Assembly (NCBI RefSeq): GCF_003019815.1
Contig: NZ_CP027773.1
Location: 2,553,001-2,617,000 of the forward strand
Direction of reading: 5' to 3'
DNA length: 64,000 nt
DNA from: Variovorax sp. PMC12
GTDB taxonomy: Bacteria > Pseudomonadota > Gammaproteobacteria > Burkholderiales > Burkholderiaceae_C
This document shows positions 57,714 through 64,000 of this stretch, piece after piece (within the stretch, counting starts at the first letter, position 1; every line of letters begins with the position of its first letter). A program made the position numbers and the translations under genes. The notes under the pieces were generated by a model. It was given only the letters and a program-made list of their open reading frames with translations, ran no database searches and was not told the DNA's origin.

Positions 57714-59910
57714 GGCGCGCTTGCCGAGACTCCTGCATGCGACGCAGGCCCGGCCGTTCACCACCTGATACCGGCACCCGCGCTGCAGCCGCAACTGCAG
57801 AAGGAACTAACGCTTCGTTCGCTCGCGTGCTGCCCGCCGCGAACCGGACCACAGATGGCGAGGTTGTCGCCTTCGCGATGCTACGTGCGACCACTGGAGC
57901 CGCGAGAGCTGCTGAAACTGCGCCAGCGTTGCCGGTGGCCAGCGCCGTGCCCAGACCTGCTGCCCAGCCGATCATCGCGCCCTGGCGCGCGGTCCCGGAC
58001 GGGTTCGCGAATACCTTGCTGCCCTCGCGGCGGTTCGAAGCCATGCGGCCCATCATCGTGATCTTCTGCTCGAGGTTCGGAAAACCCGACGTATTGAAGA
58101 GCGCGCGGCGTGCTGGCTGGCTCATGTTCGCCAAATTCGTCAGGAAAGTCTCGGAGCTGAAGGCGTCGCCGAGCTCGTTCTGCTGTCCAGGCTTGGCGCG
58201 GCCCAAGCGCTGAAGCACTGCTGCTGCCACCTCGCGGCGGTTCTCGACTGGCATGGACTTCATCAGCCGGTTGATCTGCGTGCCGCCGTCGGCCAGGCCG
58301 GTGGTAGCCGCCTTGAAGATCTTCTCGGGTGCGTCCTTGTTCACGATGGCCGAAATCTGGTCCATGCGCTCGCTGGCCAGCCGCGTGAAGGTGTTCGCCC
58401 GGGTCCATGCCTGCTCGGCCTGCGGCCCGGCCGCCTTCGCTGTGACGCCGAGGTCTTCGCTCAACGCTGCGTAGAGCTTCGACCACTTGTCGCGATTGAT
58501 CTCGGACGTGAAGTTGGCATCCGACATTTCGCGCCCGACCAGGGTGCGCATCTTCTTGATGCTCTCGTAAGGGAGCGAGGCGTCATCCAGATTCACGGGC
58601 GCCGGATTCATGACACTGCTGCGCGATCCGGCCGGCGCTTGGCGCTCGGCAGCCGCCTCCAAGTCGGCGATCAGCGATTTTTCGAGGCCATTGAGTTTGG
58701 CATTGCGGAACCATGCCGAAAGGTTCTCGGCGCCGTCGATCCCAGCATTCAGCTCCTGCAGCGCAGCACGGGTGTTGCTCACCGTGATGGGCGCGTCCGG
58801 CGCGATGTACCGGTCCAGGTTGTTGTAGAGCCGCTGCTGGGTCTCGCGCACGTTGTCGCGGAAGGTGGCCACGCCGCGGGCAATGGCCTCGCCGGCATCC
58901 GCCCCGCTCGCGGTCGGGGCCAATCGGTCTGTCAGGTCCTGCACGCTCTTCGCGAGCGCTTCTGCTTGCTGCTCGCCGCGGCGGACCATGATCCCTGAGC
59001 CGCCGACGACGTTGGATAGGCCGGTCTCGGCACCCTGCAGCGCCCGGCTTTGAGTCGCCTGACCAAGGGTCGGCGTAGTGCCGGCAGCTTCCTCGAAAGT
59101 GGCGATGTTGTCCGCCACACGCTGTCGACCGGCCTCGCCCCCGCGCAGCGCGCCGCGCACGCCAGCCTGCGCTGCGAACGGGACGGCGGTAGGGGCCAGG
59201 GCGCCGGCAATGCCAGCGACGCCTTGTGCTACCGCGCCGCCGCCCGCCTCGCGCGTGATCCCTGATGCGCCGGCGCCCGTGGCGCCGCTCACCGCCTGCA
59301 TGCCGGGCGCGGCAGCCATCATGCTGCCAAGGGCCTTGGTGATAGGCCCAGCCGCAGCTTGCGCCAGCGCCTGCCCAGCACCCACGCCAGTCAGGGCGGT
59401 AGCTGCGCCGGTGGCCGCGTCTTGCACCACGCGCTCGGTCGCGTTCTCCGGCTTGGCCACGCCCGTCTGGTCCATGATGTTGCCGAGGGCGCTGGCGACC
59501 TTCTGGAAGCGGAAGCCGTTCCCTTCGCCCGCCACGGCGTCTAGCCCGGCATTGACCGGGCCGGTGATGGCGTCAGACACCATGCCCGGCAGCGCGGCCG
59601 CACCCTGCACGACGGCGCGCGCCGCCAGTCCTGCCTGGTGTCCGAGTTCGCCGAGCACAGATCGATCGGGCTTCGGCGGCTCGGCTGCCGGCGCGGCCGG
59701 CGCCGCTGGCGCGGGATATGGCGCTGGCGCGACGACCTGGTCTTTCGCCCAGAAGGCATCGGGACTCGCCGCTGTAGCCGGGGGCGTGGCGGGCACTGCC
59801 GTCGACGGCGCCGGGGCGGCGGCAGTGCCCACTGGAGCTGCAACTGCCGGCGCGGCTGCGGCAGGCGCAGCGGGGGCGACGACCTCGTCTCCTTCCCAGA
59901 ACTCAGCCAT
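57697..59910 (-). CDS. Large phage virion/ejection-type protein
   Basis: A 737-residue Ala-rich protein without membrane signals except some hydrophobic stretches in the middle (for example TALTGVGAGQALAQAAAG). The N-terminus carries two copies of the motif FWxxDxVVAP (residues 4-13 and 53-62) in Ala/Pro linkers, as often seen in podovirus-like injected proteins. The middle is helical and rich in Arg and Glu. TAATG links its start to the upstream 846-residue gene. The role as an internal virion or ejection protein is inferred. Confidence 0.68.
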   Translation of the reverse strand: MAEFWEGDEVVAPAAPAAAAPAVAAPVGTAAAPAPSTAVPATPPATAASPDAFWAKDQVVAPAPYPAPAAPAAPAAEPPKPDRSVLGELGHQAGLAARAVVQGAAALPGMVSDAITGPVNAGLDAVAGEGNGFRFQKVASALGNIMDQTGVAKPENATERVVQDAATGAATALTGVGAGQALAQAAAGPITKALGSMMAAAPGMQAVSGATGAGASGITREAGGGAVAQGVAGIAGALAPTAVPFAAQAGVRGALRGGEAGRQRVADNIATFEEAAGTTPTLGQATQSRALQGAETGLSNVVGGSGIMVRRGEQQAEALAKSVQDLTDRLAPTASGADAGEAIARGVATFRDNVRETQQRLYNNLDRYIAPDAPITVSNTRAALQELNAGIDGAENLSAWFRNAKLNGLEKSLIADLEAAAERQAPAGSRSSVMNPAPVNLDDASLPYESIKKMRTLVGREMSDANFTSEINRDKWSKLYAALSEDLGVTAKAAGPQAEQAWTRANTFTRLASERMDQISAIVNKDAPEKIFKAATTGLADGGTQINRLMKSMPVENRREVAAAVLQRLGRAKPGQQNELGDAFSSETFLTNLANMSQPARRALFNTSGFPNLEQKITMMGRMASNRREGSKVFANPSGTARQGAMIGWAAGLGTALATGNAGAVSAALAAPVVARSIAKATTSPSVVRFAAGSTRANEALVPSAVAAAARVPVSGGERPGLRRMQESRQARLRAEN

Positions 59911-62450
59911 TACGACTTCCTCCGCGTGGTGCCATCGGGTGCGATGTAGGTGGCGCCTACCGGCAGCTTGGCGTGGTCCGCAGGACTCGTGACCGGGGCG
60001 GCTTGGGCGGCTGCAGCGCCTGGTCGAATCTTGGCGATCCGCGCGTCAGCGTCGGGCACCTCGGCCAAGATACCGCGCATCGACAGTTCACGGTTGGCCC
60101 GTTTCTGCTTGACCACCTCGGCACTGTCGCCCGGTTGCGGGAAGTACTGCTTGTCGGCGCTGTCGAATTCGCTGGGCGCGATGGCGGCGCCCGACTCGCG
60201 GCGCAGCACGGCGTTGACGAAGTTGCGCTTCGCCTGGTCCAGTTGCTGGGCAGCGGCCGTGTTGAACTGATTCACGATGCCGCCGGTGATCGGGTTGTTT
60301 GCCCCCGGCGTCGAGAACAGTTTCCCGTCCTTTTCCAACTTGTCGAAGATCTCGTTCGCCTCCTGCATGCGGCTGCCGAACTGCAGCGCTTTTGCCTGAG
60401 TGTCGGTGAGGTTGTTCTTGCCCTTCGGCGTGTCGGGATCGGCCGGGCCGCCCTTGATGAATTTCAGGTTCCCGTCGGGAGTGCGTTCGTAGCCGGCCGG
60501 CGGCGCGTGGCCCAGCAACTCCTTGCCCTCCATGCCAGCGATCTGCTGTGTCGCTGCTTGGCGCTGCGCCGGCGTGCTGTTGGGGTCTGCCACGACCGCC
60601 TGCAGGCTCGCCTTGCGCTGAGCAAGCGCCAGCGCCGGCTCGGCCGCTGCCGCCGCGCGGTCGTCGCGATTGGCGTCGAGCGTGACCTTTTTGCCCTCAA
60701 GCGAAAGCCGCTGCTGGTTGATACCCAGTTCCTGCTGCGCGCGGGCATCGGCCAGCTTGGCGCGCGCGTCAGTGCCGCGTTCCTGAATTGTGGCGCGCTG
60801 GGTGTCGCCGGCCTCCTTGGCTGCGACTTGGGCCATACGTGCTCGCGCATCGATCGGAAGCAACGCCGCCTGTACCGCCACCTCATTCGGCACCGCGCCG
60901 CGCCGCGTCATCACGCTGCTGTTCAGAGCGTTCCGAAGGTTGGCCTGTTCATTGAACTGGGCGCGGCGGTCGGCCTCGGCGCCGGCTCCGTCGATGATGG
61001 TTGCGCCTCCCTGCGGGATCGAGGCATTCGACGCCTGCAGGTTGGCCAGTTGCGCATTGGTGTCGGCCATGCTGCCCAGAGGGTTGGCACGTGCCGGCGT
61101 GGCGGCAACGCCTGTGGCGGGCAGCGTTGCAAGCTGCGCTTGAGGCGTCGGCGCCGCTGGCGCGGCAGCTGCTGGCGCTGGCGCGGCTGTCGGCGCAACG
61201 TCCACAGGTTGCGCCTCCACAGCAGGCGCTGCCGGCGGCTGCACGGGTGCAGCAGGTGCTGGAGCGGGCGCATCCGGATACGGCGCCGCCGATTCGTACC
61301 GGCCACGCGGGATCTCTGCCACGTAGGGCTTGGGACTTGCTACCGCCGCTGCGGTGGGCGAGAGAGATGCCAGTTGCACATCGGCAGCCCTCTGCATGTC
61401 GGTTCGGGCGCTTGCGGACATGCCCCCCAGCGCCAGAGCCGCAGCCTCAGGAGATGCGAACGTCGGCAGGGGTTTGCGCGGGTCGTCGATCTCGCCGCCG
61501 TTGGCGTAGCCCGCGATGGACTGCACCGGGCGCGCCGCAAGACTTGCCGCCGCAGTGCCCGCCGCTGGCGCCGCCGCGAGATTGGAGCGCCGCACGCCGG
61601 GCGCGGACATCATCGCCGTGCGAGCGTCGGCGCCGGTGTTGAAGGCCGCATTCCGGTTCGCATAGTCCAAGGGCGCGGCGGCCGAAGGCGGCGCCACCGC
61701 AGGGGCCGGCGCGGCAGGCTTCAACGCGATCGGCGTCAATGCAGCGGGCGCACCCAGCACCGGCGGCGCGGCCGGTGGCGGCGGAGCGCGAAAGGAATCG
61801 ACAGTGCTTACGGTACCGCCAGGCGCCGCACCATTGACCGCGATGTTTCCGGTGACGCTCCCGCCAGAGTAGGAGTTGCCGACGCGCGTAACGGCGCCGG
61901 GATCGATCGCGCCGCCGTCGGCGCGCGCCAAGCGACCCATCTTCTCGGCTGGGCTGCGCGTTGGGGTGTGGGTTGCGTCGATCAGCGCCTCGAGCTTTTC
62001 CTTGCCGACGGCTGCCGTGGTGTCCGCAGGCAGCATGAACTCGCCAGCAGATGCCCAGATCGGCACCTTGTCTTCCGTCGGACCGCCAGGACCATGCACG
62101 GGGCCGCCATGCTCCATCGGCTTCGCCTTGGCGTGGGAGGCTGGCATCTGCGCCAACATGGCCGCCGCACCACCCTTCTTCACCGGGCCGCCGTCCTTGA
62201 GCCCTGCCGCTTTCATGCGCTTCTCCAAACCAGTGTTGCCGGCGTAGTCGCTGATGTTGCTCAGCCGAGCCGATGCGGGCTGCGCTGGAGCCTCGGCAGC
62301 CGGTGCAGGCGCTGGGGCCCGAGCAGGGGTGTTGCCGTAGTAGCGGTCGAACATGCGCCGCACCATTCCGCCGTCGGCGAAGTGCTGGATCTCGATGCGC
62401 TTTGTCCGCGCCAGGATGGCGGCGGCGTTGCCTTGCGCGGAATCGGTCAT
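59910..62450 (-). CDS. Large phage structural protein with GG-type repeats
   Basis: An 846-residue protein with repeated short tags of the type [A/K/E]xGG[MPA][VI] (residues 25-30, 85-90, 113-118, 177-182 and later). A segment GPGGPTEDKVPIWASAGEF that typifies many phage tail or internal proteins follows. Long Ala/Pro linkers separate it from a helical C-terminal half with a coiled-coil (about residues 540-620). It is the first of two coupled minus-strand genes. Probably an internal virion or tail-associated protein. Confidence 0.68.
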   Translation of the reverse strand: MTDSAQGNAAAILARTKRIEIQHFADGGMVRRMFDRYYGNTPARAPAPAPAAEAPAQPASARLSNISDYAGNTGLEKRMKAAGLKDGGPVKKGGAAAMLAQMPASHAKAKPMEHGGPVHGPGGPTEDKVPIWASAGEFMLPADTTAAVGKEKLEALIDATHTPTRSPAEKMGRLARADGGAIDPGAVTRVGNSYSGGSVTGNIAVNGAAPGGTVSTVDSFRAPPPPAAPPVLGAPAALTPIALKPAAPAPAVAPPSAAAPLDYANRNAAFNTGADARTAMMSAPGVRRSNLAAAPAAGTAAASLAARPVQSIAGYANGGEIDDPRKPLPTFASPEAAALALGGMSASARTDMQRAADVQLASLSPTAAAVASPKPYVAEIPRGRYESAAPYPDAPAPAPAAPVQPPAAPAVEAQPVDVAPTAAPAPAAAAPAAPTPQAQLATLPATGVAATPARANPLGSMADTNAQLANLQASNASIPQGGATIIDGAGAEADRRAQFNEQANLRNALNSSVMTRRGAVPNEVAVQAALLPIDARARMAQVAAKEAGDTQRATIQERGTDARAKLADARAQQELGINQQRLSLEGKKVTLDANRDDRAAAAAEPALALAQRKASLQAVVADPNSTPAQRQAATQQIAGMEGKELLGHAPPAGYERTPDGNLKFIKGGPADPDTPKGKNNLTDTQAKALQFGSRMQEANEIFDKLEKDGKLFSTPGANNPITGGIVNQFNTAAAQQLDQAKRNFVNAVLRRESGAAIAPSEFDSADKQYFPQPGDSAEVVKQKRANRELSMRGILAEVPDADARIAKIRPGAAAAQAAPVTSPADHAKLPVGATYIAPDGTTRRKS

Positions 62451-62635
62451 GAGGGCCTCTCAGAGTACTGAGCGGCATTCTTCGCGCGCGAGGCGAAAGG
62501 GTCGAACCCTAGTGGGGTCTCCGTACTCACATCGCGGCGGCGGTGCTACCAAAAAGGCGCATTGCGCAACACAGGCTGTTACATTCGGTGTAGCGGTGTC
62601 GCTCTAAGACCGATGATGGCGTTCGGAGAAAGACT

Positions 62636-63430
62636 ATGGAAACAAAAATCGATCAGATTCTCAAAACTCTTGATGCCATTCAAGAAGCAGAAAAAATTCG
62701 ATCTACGGGATGGTTTTCTCGTATTTTCAAAATCATCGAGATTGCACTAATTCCACTCACTGTTGCTGGACTCGCATACTATGGCAATAAGGCCGCTACT
62801 CAGATTGCAGACGGACAGCTAGCACTTGCCAGATCGGCAGCTGAAGATCGAAAAGCAGAATTCCAAAGAACGATTCAGAGCAAGTATTTGGAGCTGTTCT
62901 ACCGGGACATCACCTCGAATGACGCCACGCAACAAGCGAGTGCTCTGGCACTACTCAAGCTGCTTGAACCAAGCTTGGCGAACGACGTTGCCACATATGT
63001 AGCGGCGAACAGTCGCATATCTGCACAAATTAAAGCGGAGGTTAAAAACGAAAATCAGCGGGTTCAGGCAGCCACTCAAGTTTCAATCCGCACAAGAAGT
63101 TCGGATGTGATGAATGGTTATACTGTCGGAATTTACTACTTATCTACTGACGCCGCGGCTGAAAAAACAGCACATCGAATTCAATCCCACTTAAAACAAA
63201 AGCTACCGGGCATTGAAATCCGCCCGTATCCCTCAAAGCCGGACTTTCTTAATGAACAGACCAACGCAGCGACTTTAGAGGTGAGATATGACGCTGGAAT
63301 TGAGGATAAACAAGCTGCGCGATTAAAAGCTCTTCTAGAAATGCCTCCAATTATTAACTCTGCAAATCTACTAGCGGTCAGCCCTCCCTCCCCCAATTTC
63401 ATTTCTGTCTTTGTTCCAGCGGGGGGCTGA
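62636..63430 (+). CDS. AT-rich moron gene: membrane-anchored protein of unknown function
   Basis: A 264-residue protein from a gene clearly richer in A+T than its neighbours and on the opposite strand. One membrane helix is at about residues 30-50 (IFKIIEIALIPLTVAGLAYY), then a helical segment. The C-terminal domain (YTVGIYYLSTDAAAEKTAHR ... EVRYD) loosely resembles a LytR_C-type fold. GGAGAAAG precedes the ATG. The composition and position suggest a late-acquired cargo gene. A defence or superinfection role is possible but not shown. Confidence 0.75.
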   Translation: METKIDQILKTLDAIQEAEKIRSTGWFSRIFKIIEIALIPLTVAGLAYYGNKAATQIADGQLALARSAAEDRKAEFQRTIQSKYLELFYRDITSNDATQQASALALLKLLEPSLANDVATYVAANSRISAQIKAEVKNENQRVQAATQVSIRTRSSDVMNGYTVGIYYLSTDAAAEKTAHRIQSHLKQKLPGIEIRPYPSKPDFLNEQTNAATLEVRYDAGIEDKQAARLKALLEMPPIINSANLLAVSPPSPNFISVFVPAGG

Positions 63431-63474
63431 CACCACCATTTAGTCGCAGCGGGGTCTGAGACCGTCATTTCGAC
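63417..63474 (+). repeat. Two imperfect direct repeats after the moron gene
   Basis: 63417-63446 and 63447-63474 both read CAGCGGGG..CTGA.ACC..CATTT.G.CG with a few differences. The first starts inside the moron's last codons, and the second overlaps the end of the holin-like gene. They may mark the joint created when the moron was acquired. Confidence 0.5.
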
Positions 63475-64000
63475 GCATGCTCCGCGATCTTGCGCACCGC
63501 ATCGCCCGCGCGCTTTGAGCCGGCCGAGCTGCCGAGCCAGTAGTTGCAGGCCTGGCCGAAGCCCAGGATCAGCGCACCGAACAGCGTGTTCAGCAGCCCC
63601 GCCTGCCGCTCGGTCCAATCGCGCTCAAAGACGAACAGCATGTAGATGCAGATGAAGAAGCCCACCGTGATGATGGCGCTGATGACGACCGGCGCCCAGG
63701 CAATGCCGCTGCCGGATTGAGCAAGCGCAACAGTCTGTTTGCGCGCGCTGTCGGTATCGGCCAGGTAGGCGGCGTCGCTTGCCTGGTCGATGCGGGCCAG
63801 TTCGATCTGCATCTCCATCTCGGCTTGCTTCAGTGCGCGGATCTGGTCGCCGGTGAGCGTGCCCAAGGCGAGTGCGGTGGCCAGATCGGCCTCGCTGGCG
63901 TTCGGGTTGCCGAACACCTTGTCGGCGATAACCTTGACGGCCGCGCCGGCAAGCGGGCCACCCAAGGCAGTGGCCAAGCCGGGCGCGACGGCGCCGATGG
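63465..64000 (-). CDS. Phage holin-like protein (partial, runs off the right edge)
   Basis: At least 178 residues; the frame stays open to the edge, so the start is outside. A Gly/Ala-rich segment (LATALGGPLAGAAVKVIADK) is followed by a charged helical region (QIRALKQAEMEMQIELARID). Two membrane helices then follow (WAPVVISAIITVGFFICIYM and LLNTLFGALILGFGQACNYW), and the protein ends in a basic tail. This layout is typical of gene-transfer-agent or phage holins with C-terminal membrane segments. The TTG at 63977 is an unlikely start, since coding sequence continues beyond it. Confidence 0.68.
   Translation of the reverse strand, partial: IGAVAPGLATALGGPLAGAAVKVIADKVFGNPNASEADLATALALGTLTGDQIRALKQAEMEMQIELARIDQASDAAYLADTDSARKQTVALAQSGSGIAWAPVVISAIITVGFFICIYMLFVFERDWTERQAGLLNTLFGALILGFGQACNYWLGSSAGSKRAGDAVRKIAEHASK

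Larger units (their letters stand above)
52252..64000. mobile_element. Prophage-like genomic island next to tRNA-Leu (right end outside the window)
   Basis: From the tRNA 3' end to the window edge the genes are of phage type or unknown: two NinX-like proteins, an SRAP protein, a LexA box, small hypotheticals, a nuclease, a phage pyrophosphatase-like domain, two virion-type proteins, a moron and a holin-like gene. No integrase or second attachment site is visible; both could lie beyond 64000. The pilin genes at 54989-56081 are the one part that could be host sequence. Confidence 0.65.

Noticed and set aside
59973..62471. Plus-strand open frame of about 832 codons opposite the 846-residue phage gene
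   Set aside because: Low-complexity Arg/Gly/His-rich shadow; the minus-strand frame has phage motifs and is coupled to its neighbour.
1..64000. CRISPR array, rRNA genes or replication origin
   Set aside because: No regularly spaced identical repeats with unique spacers, no rRNA sequence and no DnaA-box cluster were seen.

Overview
The window is GC-rich (roughly two thirds G+C) with tightly packed operons. Its content points to a soil or plant-associated betaproteobacterium of the Comamonadaceae, most likely Variovorax. The reasons are four orphan Bug-type solute receptors, a Bordetella/Comamonadaceae-type porin, a two-domain QueF, many LysR regulators, and an arylmalonate decarboxylase of the Bordetella/Variovorax type. 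The genus call is an inference from gene content, not a computed result.

Layout. (1) 1-5 kb: TetR and LysR regulators, an FMN-dependent L-lactate-type dehydrogenase, an MHS-family transporter and a small membrane protein. (2) 5-14 kb: an eight-gene minus-strand L-fucose operon (porin, L-fuconolactonase, ABC ATPase, permease, sugar-binding protein, L-fuconate dehydratase, L-fucose dehydrogenase, mutarotase). A divergent FadR-type regulator faces four matching operator-like sites. (3) 14-21 kb: an esterase unit with a Bug receptor, an alpha/beta hydrolase and a long tannase/feruloyl-esterase lipoprotein gene broken by one missing base, followed by a divergent LysR-Bug pair. (4) 21-28 kb: assorted housekeeping and hypothetical genes, including DNA polymerase IV and a type IB topoisomerase. 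(5) 28-42.6 kb: a catabolic locus with a CoA ligase, two Bug receptors, a fused double acyl-CoA dehydrogenase, a second acyl-CoA dehydrogenase, a short citrate-synthase-type lyase, an MmgE/PrpD protein, an arylmalonate decarboxylase, an enolase-superfamily enzyme, two tandem LysR regulators and an SDR. Its substrate is unknown, and it is the best candidate here for an undescribed pathway. (6) 42.7-52.1 kb: queF, hydrolases, yaaA, valS, galU, tusA/sirA-like, a NUDIX hydrolase and cysM.

(7) 52.2 kb to the right edge: tRNA-Leu(CAA) followed by a prophage-like island. It carries a NinX-like protein, an SRAP/YedK protein next to a textbook LexA box, small unknown genes, a secreted nuclease, two type IV pilin genes (one with a sigma-54 promoter) and an XRE repressor fused to a NinX-like domain. 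It continues with a stand-alone phage pyrophosphatase-like domain, two large virion-type proteins, an AT-rich moron gene and a holin-like gene that runs off the edge.

Two families of structured repeats lie just downstream of stop codons. In one family both stems change sequence between copies while staying paired, which is strong evidence for a conserved hairpin structure.
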